Below are positions 18,246 through 25,312 of a stretch of DNA of 64,000 bases, in pieces. Source of the stretch: Sphingobacteriales bacterium (lineage in GTDB: Bacteria > Bacteroidota > Bacteroidia > Sphingobacteriales > Sphingobacteriaceae); the NCBI GenBank assembly GCA_026390835.1, contig JAPLFD010000016.1:124001-188000 (forward strand), in the 5' to 3' direction. The translations under genes were made by a program, and so were the position numbers. The notes beneath the pieces are model-generated. The model did not search any database and was not told the DNA's origin. It saw only the letters and a list, made by a program, of their open reading frames with translations. Within the stretch, counting starts at the first letter, position 1. Every line of letters starts with the position of its first letter.

Positions 18246-20300
18246 GTGTCGAACGCAGATAAATTTAAACGGTATACGGTAACAGCTGCCTTGCCTTATG
18301 CAAATGGCCCAAAACATATTGGACATTTGGCTGGCGCCTATATCCCTGCCGATTTGTATGCCCGTTATTTACGCCTTTCGGGTAAAGATGTGGTATTTGT
18401 GTGTGGTTCTGATGAACACGGTACCGCCATTCCCAATCAAGCCATTAAAGAGGGCAGTACTCCGCAAGCCATTATTGATAAATACCATGTTTTAAATAAA
18501 GAGAGCTTCGAGAAATTAGGCATCTCTTTTGATATTTATCACCGCACCAGCGCCCCCATACACCACGAAACAGCTCAAGATTTTTTTAGGGTATTGGATA
18601 AAAAAGAGGTATTTACCATTCAAACTTCTGAGCAATACTTCGACGATAATGCACAAACTTTCTTAGCCGATAGATACATCATTGGCACTTGTCCTAAATG
18701 CGGCTTTGATGGTGCTTATGGTGATCAGTGCGAAAAATGTGGTTCGGCACTAAGCCCCGAAGAATTAATCAACCCAACATCAACCTTAACAGGAAATAAG
18801 CCCGTACTTAAAGCCACCAAGCATTGGTATTTACCCATGGATAGGTACGAAAATTGGTTAAAAGACTGGATTTTAAAAGGCCATAAACACGATTGGCGTG
18901 CCAGTGTTTACGGACAATGCAAAAGTTGGATTGACGGTGGCTTAGCCGCCCGGGCCATTACCCGCGATTTAGATTGGGGCATTGATGTGCCCGCAGCGGA
19001 TGCCGAGGGCAAAAAACTATACGTATGGTTTGATGCGCCTATTGGCTATATATCGGCCACCAAACAGTGGGCCCTAGATCACGGAAAAGATTGGGAGCCG
19101 TATTGGAAAGCCCAAGACACCAAATTGGTCCACTTTATAGGCAAAGACAATATTGTATTCCATTGCATCATTTTCCCGATTATGTTGCACGCCCATGGCG
19201 AATTTATTTTACCTGAGAGCGTACCCGCCAACGAGTTTATGAATTTGGAGGGCGATAAAATGAGCACCTCGAGAGGTTGGAGCATTGAAATGCACGAGTA
19301 TTTGCACGATTTTCCTACTCGGGTAGATGAGTTGCGTTATTATCTTACTGCCATTGCGCCCGAAACTGCCGATAGTGAATTTACCTGGAAAGATTACCAA
19401 GCTCGTATTAACAACGAGTTGGTGGCCATTTTAGGCAATTATGTAAACCGGGTATTTGTGCTGATGCACAAGTATTTTGACGGTAAAATGAATACACCAC
19501 TTACTACTTTAACAGACCAGCACCTACACACCCAATTGGGTGTTTTATACGATGAAATTGGGGCTTCTTTTGAAGCCTATAAATTCCGCCAAGCGCAACA
19601 GCTGGTACTAGATGTGGCCCGTTTGGGTAATAAGTATTTAACAGATAAAGAGCCTTGGAAAACGTTTGGGGAGCAACCCGAAGCCGCCCGAGAGGCCCTG
19701 CATGAATGCGTATTGCTGATTGGGCATTTGGCTACGTTGATGCAACCTTTTATGCCCGAAACGGCTCAGAAATTATTCCGCATGCTTCAGTTAAAAGAAA
19801 GCTATCAGTTTAATGAAGCTATTGTATTTGAAGCCGGACATCAGCTTAACCAACCTGAATTACTTTTTCAAAAGGTAGAAGACGAGATCATTGAACGCCA
19901 GATAGAAAAATTAAACGCTAAAAAAGCCAGTATGGAAACACCCAAGCAATCAGCCGATATAGCCCCGGCTAAACCTGCCGTTAGTTACGATCAGTTTTCG
20001 GAAATGGATATTAGAGTAGGCACCATTGTGGCTGCCGAAAAAGTAGAGAAAACCCAAAAGCTACTTAAATTAACTATTGATACGGGTATTGATACCCGCA
20101 CCGTAGTTTCTGGTATAGCCGAGCATTACGCACCCGAAGCCATTATTGGCCAACAGGTAAGTATTTTGGTGAATTTAGCGCCAAGAGAATTAAAAGGCAT
20201 AGTATCGGAAGGGATGATTTTAATGGCCGAAAATGCAGAAGGTGTTTTGTGTTTTGTAACACCTAGCACCGCTATGCCTACTGGAAGCACCATCAGGTAG
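18246..20300 (+). CDS. metG: Methionine--tRNA ligase
   Basis: This 684-residue class I synthetase charges tRNA-Met in the cytosol. The HIGH motif is at residues 24-27 (YANGPKHIGHLAG). The zinc-binding insertion has CPKCGFDGAYGDQCEKCG. The KMSKS loop reads KMSTS at 338-342 (GDKMSTSRGWS). After a linker rich in Lys and Pro, the last 110 residues form the tRNA-binding EMAP/Trbp111-type domain (YDQFSEMDIRVGTIVAAEKV), which gives dimerisation. The frame begins with GTG; no upstream ATG is available, and the first residues MSNADKFKRYTVTAALPY fit the family. Long version with C-terminal domain, as in E. coli. Confidence 0.98.
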   Translation: MSNADKFKRYTVTAALPYANGPKHIGHLAGAYIPADLYARYLRLSGKDVVFVCGSDEHGTAIPNQAIKEGSTPQAIIDKYHVLNKESFEKLGISFDIYHRTSAPIHHETAQDFFRVLDKKEVFTIQTSEQYFDDNAQTFLADRYIIGTCPKCGFDGAYGDQCEKCGSALSPEELINPTSTLTGNKPVLKATKHWYLPMDRYENWLKDWILKGHKHDWRASVYGQCKSWIDGGLAARAITRDLDWGIDVPAADAEGKKLYVWFDAPIGYISATKQWALDHGKDWEPYWKAQDTKLVHFIGKDNIVFHCIIFPIMLHAHGEFILPESVPANEFMNLEGDKMSTSRGWSIEMHEYLHDFPTRVDELRYYLTAIAPETADSEFTWKDYQARINNELVAILGNYVNRVFVLMHKYFDGKMNTPLTTLTDQHLHTQLGVLYDEIGASFEAYKFRQAQQLVLDVARLGNKYLTDKEPWKTFGEQPEAAREALHECVLLIGHLATLMQPFMPETAQKLFRMLQLKESYQFNEAIVFEAGHQLNQPELLFQKVEDEIIERQIEKLNAKKASMETPKQSADIAPAKPAVSYDQFSEMDIRVGTIVAAEKVEKTQKLLKLTIDTGIDTRTVVSGIAEHYAPEAIIGQQVSILVNLAPRELKGIVSEGMILMAENAEGVLCFVTPSTAMPTGSTIR

Positions 20301-20367
20301 TTGTACAATAGTATTTGTTTTGCTTCGTTTTTATTGTAAATTTATGTGTTCCATTAAAAAAAAAATT

Positions 20368-20952
20368 ATGAGAAAAGTATCCAAAGTAATGCCATTGAGT
20401 TTCTTGGCTATCTTATTGGCCGGTGTGCTATTCACATCGTGTAAAGCTAAAAAAGTAGCACCGCCACCACCACCGCCTGTTGAGGTTGTTGCCCCAACAC
20501 CACCTCCGCCACCTGCACCGGTTGATACGGATATGGATAGTGTGCCAGATTCTTTAGATCAATGCCCTACAGTAGCCGGTTTAGCTTCTAATAATGGTTG
20601 CCCGCCTAAACCAGAACCAAGTTTTAATTTTGAAAATACCTTATTTGAGTTCAATTCATCGGTTATAAAAACCTCATCTTACGCTTTATTAGATGAAATG
20701 TCGGCCTTAATTAGACAATACCCAGATAAAATGTTCCAAATAAACGGCCATGCTTCTTCGGAAGGAACTGAGGCCCGTAACATGACGCTCTCTATAGATA
20801 GAGCCAATGCGGTTAAAGCCTATTTGGTTAATTCTGGCGTAAAAGCTGCTAATTTAGCCACGCAAGGCTTCGGCGCTACTCAACCATTAAACGCCAATAC
20901 CAGTGAGGATGAACGGATGCTAAACCGAAGGGTAGAGATTAAGAAACAGTAA
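20368..20952 (+). CDS. OmpA-type peptidoglycan-binding lipoprotein
   Basis: The ATG at 20368 was chosen, rather than one 48 bases earlier, because it begins a proper lipoprotein signal (MRKVSKVMPLSFLAILLAG...FTSC, Cys25), giving 194 residues. A Pro-rich linker (PPPPPPVEVVAPTPPPPPAP) is followed by a thrombospondin type 3-like calcium repeat (DTDMDSVPDSLDQCPTVAG, NNGCP). The OmpA C-terminal domain is complete (FNSSVIKTSSYALLDEM, INGHASSEGTEARNMTLSIDRANAVKAYL, NRRVEIKKQ). The protein anchors the outer membrane to peptidoglycan. The candidate promoter 20314-20344 has TTTG, 19 bases, TAAATTTA. It is followed by an intrinsic terminator. Confidence 0.93.
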   Translation: MRKVSKVMPLSFLAILLAGVLFTSCKAKKVAPPPPPPVEVVAPTPPPPPAPVDTDMDSVPDSLDQCPTVAGLASNNGCPPKPEPSFNFENTLFEFNSSVIKTSSYALLDEMSALIRQYPDKMFQINGHASSEGTEARNMTLSIDRANAVKAYLVNSGVKAANLATQGFGATQPLNANTSEDERMLNRRVEIKKQ

Positions 20953-20975
20953 ACCGAATAGTTAAACGCAATTTA

Positions 20976-21010
20976 AGCAGGATATTCAGGTTGAGTATCC
21001 TGCTTTTTTA
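20976..21010 (+). terminator. Intrinsic terminator after ompA-type gene
   Basis: AGCAGGATA and TATCCTGCT form a perfect 9-bp stem with an 11-base loop, followed by TTTTTTA. It ends 2 bases before the tRNA gene. Confidence 0.9.
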
Positions 21011-21011
21011 T

Positions 21012-21083
21012 GGCCCCGTAGTTCAACGGATAGAATAGAAGTTTCCTAAACTTTAGATAGCAGTTCGATTCTGCTCGGGGCTA
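21012..21083 (+). tRNA. tRNA-Arg (anticodon CCT)
   Basis: The four arms fold cleanly. The acceptor stem is GGCCCCG with CGGGGCT (one G-U pair) and discriminator A. The D arm is GTTC/GAAT with a GG-containing loop. The anticodon stem is GAAGT/ACTTT with loop TTCCTAA (anticodon CCT), and the T stem AGCAG/CTGCT carries loop TTCGATT. CCA is not encoded. It reads AGG. The gene immediately follows the terminator at 20976-21010. No second copy of its 3' end was seen downstream, so there is no evidence of an integrated element. Confidence 0.93.
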
Positions 21084-21155
21084 CTAATCGACTTTTCAAT
21101 TAAAGTTTCGCTTTTTCATATTTTCTCATAAATTTATAAACCAATACACCAATTT

Positions 21156-21878
21156 ATGGGACGCTTTTTAAACTTTTTAATCGTACTATCGATTCTACTA
21201 TCAGCAATAGTAGGTTTTGTTGCTCCATCTGCTTACCCGTTAGATGCTCAGCCGATCGTTTTTTTTAAATACGTTAATGTGTATGCTGGCTTGGTAACTC
21301 TGTTGGTCCTTGAGTCAGTTAAAGTAATTATTATAAATCCATTTAAACCTAAATTCTATGAAAGAGAATTTAGGTTTTTCTCCCATGGGTTAAAATTTGA
21401 TGATTCTAGTAGGTATTTTTTTCGCACTACCTACGAGCTAAGAAAACTCCCATTATTACGCCCCGAATCCATTGTTTTCTATTTTACCCTTTTAATACTT
21501 TACGCACCTCAAGTTTCTAATTCGATAAATCTAAAGTTTGGAGGTGCTACAATAGGGCTATTTACTTTGGTTTTGATAGTGGTGTATTGTATATACACCT
21601 GGTCTGTTTTAGCAATAGACCTAATGAAGCAGAATCAATTAACTCTTTTAGAAAACACCATTCTATCATTTATGAAAGAGTATGATTTATATAATCAAGA
21701 TAAATCCATGGAGTATAATCTAATAAATTTTACACGTAACGTTAGCAACTCGTATCCGATCAACCTAAACTCTGTGCTAGAGTATACAAATGAAAATGTG
21801 TACAGATTAGATGAATATAAAAAGACATTAGCTATTGCGAAAGAGAAATTGCCAGAAGAATTTCAGGCTATTGAGTAG
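21156..21878 (+). CDS. Uncharacterised membrane protein
   Basis: A 240-residue protein that I do not recognise. Hydrophobic segments are at about 5-24 (FLIVLSILLSAIVGFV), 37-58 (FKYVNVYAGLVTLLVLESVKVIII), 105-120 (IVFYFTLLILYAP) and 129-150 (IGLFTLVLIVVYCIYTW). Together they suggest four membrane helices with a basic, aromatic cytosolic loop between the second and third (FKPKFYEREFRFFSHGLKF). The last 80 residues are soluble and rich in charged residues and Asn. It stands alone behind tRNA-Arg, with no partner gene in the same transcript. AT-rich codon use and the place next to a tRNA allow acquisition by transfer, but no integrase or repeat supports it. Confidence 0.7.
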   Translation: MGRFLNFLIVLSILLSAIVGFVAPSAYPLDAQPIVFFKYVNVYAGLVTLLVLESVKVIIINPFKPKFYEREFRFFSHGLKFDDSSRYFFRTTYELRKLPLLRPESIVFYFTLLILYAPQVSNSINLKFGGATIGLFTLVLIVVYCIYTWSVLAIDLMKQNQLTLLENTILSFMKEYDLYNQDKSMEYNLINFTRNVSNSYPINLNSVLEYTNENVYRLDEYKKTLAIAKEKLPEEFQAIE

Positions 21879-22018
21879 ATGATGTAACATTATTTAAAAC
21901 AAAGTCTACCAGTTAGCATACTACTATCCCAGCAATTTTCATTTTAATTCGTACAGCCCCTACTTTTTTTTAACTTTCCGTAAATTTTAAAACAACATTC
22001 ACCCTAAATACAGGCACT

Positions 22019-23461
22019 GTGGTATTAAGTAGATTTTGGCTCGTCCTCTTTTTGTCGTCTATACTCTTCATCTTTTTCAGTTTTTTATCGAATAAAAAAT
22101 ATGCATTGGATGACTTTTTAAACGGAAAAAAAGACGATCCCATTCTGGTATCGCAAGTATACCTCAACCAACTGCCTAGTAGCTTAAAGGATACGCTACT
22201 AAAAGCCCCCGAAAAAAAGCTTACCCAAGTAAGCCCCAGCGGCGAAGAAAAAACCTACGAACTAAAAAACAACGTAGTTAAAATATATACCGGTACGCTA
22301 AAAACAGATGGCCTGCTTGCTACCTGTAAAAACAGCCTTACCGATATTATTATCCCGTTGATAGCGTATCTAGCCTTCTTCTGTGGGCTTATGCAATTGC
22401 TAATTGATAGCAGTGCCGCCGAAAAATTAGCCCAATTCTCGAGCCCATTTTTTGTAAAAATTTTCCCAAGCGTACCCAAAAACCACGAGTCTATTTCGTA
22501 CATGACCTTAAATTTTGCCGCCAACTTTCTGGGGCTAGATTCGGCCGCTACACCTTTTGGTTTAAAGGCGATGGAAAGTTTGCAAAAAATTAATCCCGAT
22601 AAAGATAAAGCCAGCGATGCACAAATTATGTTTATGTGTTTGCATGCGGCAGGCTTAACCCTATTACCTACCTCAATTATTGGGTATAGAGCTGCGGCAA
22701 ATGCAGAAAACCCGGCCGATGTAATGATACCTTGTATTATTACTTCTTTTGTAGGCACCTTAGCCGCCTTGCTGCTGGTTGGTTTTAAACAACGCATCAA
22801 TTTTTTCAGCAAAGTACTTATACTAACTATTATGGTGGCTATTTCTGCCATAGTAGGCTTACTTTTTTATATCAATCAGCTCGATTTTATTAGCAAAACC
22901 CTGTTTACCACCAACCTATCGAGCATCATTTTATTCGGTATTATTTTGTTTATCATGGTATACTCGGTACTTAACGAGAAAAAATTTACCCAAAGTAGCA
23001 CCACCATTTTCGATTCTTTTGTAACAGGCGCTAAAGAGGGCTTAAACACCGGAGTTAGAATCTTTCCTTACGTTTTGGGTATGTTGGTAGCCATTTCATT
23101 ATTTAGAAATAGTGGCTTGTTCGAATTAATAAGCTCGGGCCTGAGTAGCCTTTTTTCTAAAGTAGGCGTGAGCCAAGATATTACCAATTCGCTACCTGTA
23201 GCACTTTTACGTCCCTTTAGCTCGGGTGGTTCGAGAGGCTTTTTACTCGATTCTATGAATACCTACGGACCCGATTCATTTACCGGGCGTCTCTCTTGTA
23301 TTTTTCAGTGTAGTGCCGAAACCACCTTTTATGTAGTGGCAGTTTATTTCGGTTCTATAAACGTGAAAAATACCCGCTATACCTTGGGGGCTATGTTATT
23401 GGTAGATCTGATTTGCGTATTTACAGCCGTATTTGTTGCCAGCTGGTTTTTTGCTGCCTAG
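22019..23461 (+). CDS. Fused SpmA/SpmB-type membrane protein (nucleoside recognition/Gate domains)
   Basis: The 480-residue frame begins at GTG (VLSRFWLVLFLSS), 41 bases after a near-perfect -7 box (TAACTTTC at 21971). The N-terminal part (about 95-245) is SpmA-like: NSLTDIIIPLIAYLAFFCGLMQLLID, NFLGLDSAATPFGLKAMESL, FMCLHAAGLTLLPTSIIGYRAA. The C-terminal part (about 330-480) is SpmB-like: AKEGLNTGVRIFPYVLGMLVAISLFRNSGLFE, LPVALLRPFSSGGSRGF, FQCSAETTFYVVAVYFGS. In Bacillus the two are separate spore-maturation proteins. Here they are one protein in a non-sporulating lineage, so a general transport role is likelier. Ten or so membrane helices are expected. The stop is 2 bases from the converging DUF6702 gene. 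Confidence 0.85.
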   Translation: MVLSRFWLVLFLSSILFIFFSFLSNKKYALDDFLNGKKDDPILVSQVYLNQLPSSLKDTLLKAPEKKLTQVSPSGEEKTYELKNNVVKIYTGTLKTDGLLATCKNSLTDIIIPLIAYLAFFCGLMQLLIDSSAAEKLAQFSSPFFVKIFPSVPKNHESISYMTLNFAANFLGLDSAATPFGLKAMESLQKINPDKDKASDAQIMFMCLHAAGLTLLPTSIIGYRAAANAENPADVMIPCIITSFVGTLAALLLVGFKQRINFFSKVLILTIMVAISAIVGLLFYINQLDFISKTLFTTNLSSIILFGIILFIMVYSVLNEKKFTQSSTTIFDSFVTGAKEGLNTGVRIFPYVLGMLVAISLFRNSGLFELISSGLSSLFSKVGVSQDITNSLPVALLRPFSSGGSRGFLLDSMNTYGPDSFTGRLSCIFQCSAETTFYVVAVYFGSINVKNTRYTLGAMLLVDLICVFTAVFVASWFFAA

Positions 23462-23463
23462 TA

Positions 23464-23940
23464 TTAGAAACTAAACGCTGCCGAACTTTGCGGATTATCT
23501 AGCTTCGTACTTTTACGTTCGCCGTTTACGGTTACGTGCATCATGTTAATTTGTTCGGCATGCTCGGCGTAGAGCAAATTATTGGTTACGGCTATGCGTT
23601 TTACAGAGCGCACGTTTTTAGCTTCAAAATAACACCAAATAGCCTCACTTTCGAATTCGTAACCTATATACTGTAATACAATGGGCTTACCATTTACCAC
23701 TATTTTTACATGCTGAGGAACGTACTTACTAAGCAATAGATCTATTTGCGCCTTACTTTTCGGATTCAAAATATCCACCCGGTCAGCACTTATTTTTTTT
23801 AATGCAGTCTCCGCATCATCGCTAAACATGCGGCAGCTTACTTCTATGCTTTGTGCCTTGGCATTGTGTTTAATTTCGGTTACACTCACATAATAAGGGT
23901 GTAGTAGTGCTAGTAGTAGGCTGAAAATATGTGACATCAT
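23464..23940 (-). CDS. DUF6702 family protein
   Basis: The chosen start at 23940 (MMSHIFSLLLALLHPYYVSVTEI) gives 158 residues with a short hydrophobic N-terminus; an upstream start would add only nine residues. The family pattern is HPYYVSVTEIKHNAKAQSIEVSCRMFSDDAETAL at the start and YIGYEFESEAIWCYFEAKNV in the middle. Such genes usually lie next to HupE/UreJ-like and M1 peptidase genes, as here. The protein is probably envelope-located, and its function is unknown. In this genome it is separated from hupE by about 760 bases of repeats. Confidence 0.8.
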   Translation of the reverse strand: MMSHIFSLLLALLHPYYVSVTEIKHNAKAQSIEVSCRMFSDDAETALKKISADRVDILNPKSKAQIDLLLSKYVPQHVKIVVNGKPIVLQYIGYEFESEAIWCYFEAKNVRSVKRIAVTNNLLYAEHAEQINMMHVTVNGERKSTKLDNPQSSAAFSF

Positions 23941-23982
23941 AGGTAAGAGTTTGGTACAAAAGGGCAAAACCCCACATGAATA

Positions 23983-24026
23983 GCCAAATTACTAAAAAGA
24001 ATTTAATGCAAGATTTTGCTGTATAC
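23983..24026 (+). repeat. Second copy of the hupE 5' region (direct repeat with 24706-24749)
   Basis: These 44 bases match 24706-24749 at 40 positions with no gap. The copy includes the leader (GCCAAAT, then AAAAAGAATTTA), the start codon and the first codons encoding MQDFA. It gives a vestigial start (24006) that leads straight into the minisatellite rather than into the HupE-like protein. It is the relic of a 723-base tandem duplication or of an insertion at the hupE start. Confidence 0.85.
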
Positions 24027-24056
24027 CTTCTACCGTGGCAATGTAACGTCATAAGC

Positions 24057-24308
24057 GCCGATAAAACTCCTTACTGCGGCAGTGCAATCCGCAACTGCGC
24101 TGATGTAAAGTCTTACTGTGCCTGTGCAATGTCTTGCTGCGCCGATAAAACTCCTCACTGTGGCAGTGCAACCCGCTACTGCGCCGATAAAACTCCCTAC
24201 TGTGGCAGTGCAACCCGCTACTGCGTTGATGTAAAGTCTTACTATGGCAGTGCAACCCGCTACTGCGCCGATAAAACTCCCTACTATGGCAGTGCAATTG
24301 GTTACTTT
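24057..24308. repeat. 42-bp tandem minisatellite, six units
   Basis: Six contiguous units of exactly 42 bases begin at 24057, 24099, 24141, 24183, 24225 and 24267. Two unit types occur: GCCGATAAAACTCC... (units 1, 3, 4, 6) and GYTGATGTAAAGTC... (units 2, 5). Most units carry a small dyad ACTGYGGCAGT. A degraded half unit precedes the block at 24031-24056. Because 42 is divisible by 3, both strands stay open. The plus strand reads 14-residue units like ADKTPYCGSATRYC to a stop at 24326, and the minus strand reads HCHSREFYRRSSGL-type units from 24345. There is no leader or promoter for either, so I treat the block as non-coding repeat DNA. There are no spacers, so it is not CRISPR. Confidence 0.9.
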
Positions 24309-24344
24309 GCCAATGAAACTTGTTAAAGGCGGATGAATTTACCA

Positions 24345-24705
24345 CCCCGCCCTTCGGGCACCCCTCCTAAATAGGAGGGGAATTAAAGAAAAAGCCCAGG
24401 CCCGACCAAACGGTGGGCCAGCGTAAAAGCCCTGTGGGCAGAAGCATCGTTTGGTCTTGAGTTTTTGCCTACTTTTTTATCAAGAAAAAAGTAGGAGCAG
24501 AAATACAAATTTATGAACCAAAGTGCAGGAGCTCAAACGTTCGGGTTACTTACCTTTTTGGTCAAGCAAAAGGAAGAAGAAAAAAATGTTAGGTTGGGTT
24601 TTTACCACCTCAGTCTACAACCACCCCTCCTAAAACAGGAGGGTAATTAAAGCAAAAAGCCCAAACACCCATTTGGTATAAACCAACAAAAACCCTACTT
24701 TAAAG
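24345..24705. repeat. Structured intergenic repeat region without genes
   Basis: This gene-free stretch is built from inverted and direct repeats. CCCCTCCTAAATAGGAGGGG (24361-24380) is a perfect hairpin. A similar hairpin is at 24622-24645, and both are followed by AATTAAAG(A/C)AAAAAGCCCA. GACCAAACG at 24404-24412 pairs with CGTTTGGTC at 24448-24456. CCTACTTTTTT (24468-24478) pairs perfectly with AAAAAAGTAGG (24485-24495). Such blocks resemble dispersed intergenic repeats common in Bacteroidota. The hairpins with A/T flanks could act as terminators or mRNA ends. Confidence 0.7.
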
Positions 24706-24728
24706 GCCAAATCAAAAAAAAGAATTTA

Positions 24729-25310
24729 ATGCAAGATTTTGCTTTATACTTCGAACTGGGTTGGCAACATATTTTAGATTGGCGTGGTTACGATCATATA
24801 CTGTTCGTGGCCGCCATGTGTGCCACCTACCTGCTGGCAGATTGGCGCAAGGTATTGGGCATGGTTACGGCCTTTACCATTGGGCATAGCCTTACCTTGG
24901 CCTTAAGTGTATTGAACTACGTTTTTATTTCTCCGCAATGGATTGAATTTTTAATTCCCATTACCATTTTAAGTACCTGCTTGGTTAATTTATATAAGCC
25001 CACCAACCAAACCCGCCCAGCTACGTATTTAATTACCCTCATTTTTGGATTGATACACGGCCTAGGCTTTTCTGCCTATTTAAAAAGCCTATTAGGCACC
25101 CAAGATTCAATTATTAGTCAACTCTTCGCTTTTAATATAGGTTTAGAGGCCGGACAACTTCTTGTGGTAAGCATATTTTTACTACTAGCCCAAGTGGCGC
25201 TCAAATTGCTACATATTTCACGTAGAAATTGGGTACTATTCTTATCTTCTGCTATATTTGGTATAGCACTACTATTAACTTTAGAACGATTACCCACACT
25301 CCTATCATAA
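24729..25310 (+). CDS. HupE/UreJ-like membrane protein
   Basis: This 193-residue protein has about six membrane helices. The family start is LGWQHILDWRGYDHILFVAAMCATYLLADWRKVLGMVTAFTIGHSLTLALSVL, containing the conserved G-x-D-H-x-x-F and FTIGHSLTL motifs. LIFGLIHGLGFSAYLKSLLG and AFNIGLEAGQLLVV complete it. The His and Asp residues suggest transition-metal (nickel) handling, as in HupE and UreJ, yet no urease or hydrogenase genes are near. The gene starts within the second copy of the 44-base repeat and ends 2 bases before the M1 peptidase start, so the two are co-transcribed. Confidence 0.88.
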   Translation: MQDFALYFELGWQHILDWRGYDHILFVAAMCATYLLADWRKVLGMVTAFTIGHSLTLALSVLNYVFISPQWIEFLIPITILSTCLVNLYKPTNQTRPATYLITLIFGLIHGLGFSAYLKSLLGTQDSIISQLFAFNIGLEAGQLLVVSIFLLLAQVALKLLHISRRNWVLFLSSAIFGIALLLTLERLPTLLS

Positions 25311-25312
25311 AC

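Noticed and set aside
21012-21156. Integrated element at tRNA-Arg
   Set aside because: No integrase and no second copy of the tRNA 3' end were seen in the following DNA.
22255-22851. 198-codon leftward open frame
   Set aside because: Antisense to the SpmA half of the fused Spm protein, whose family motifs are convincing.
24057-24308. CRISPR array
   Set aside because: The 42-bp units are contiguous with no unique spacers, units are imperfect, and no cas genes are present.
23976-24345. Cys-rich protein-coding genes on both strands of the minisatellite
   Set aside because: Open frames arise because the unit length is a multiple of three; the plus-strand start is a copy of the hupE start and the minus-strand frame has no promoter or signal sequence.
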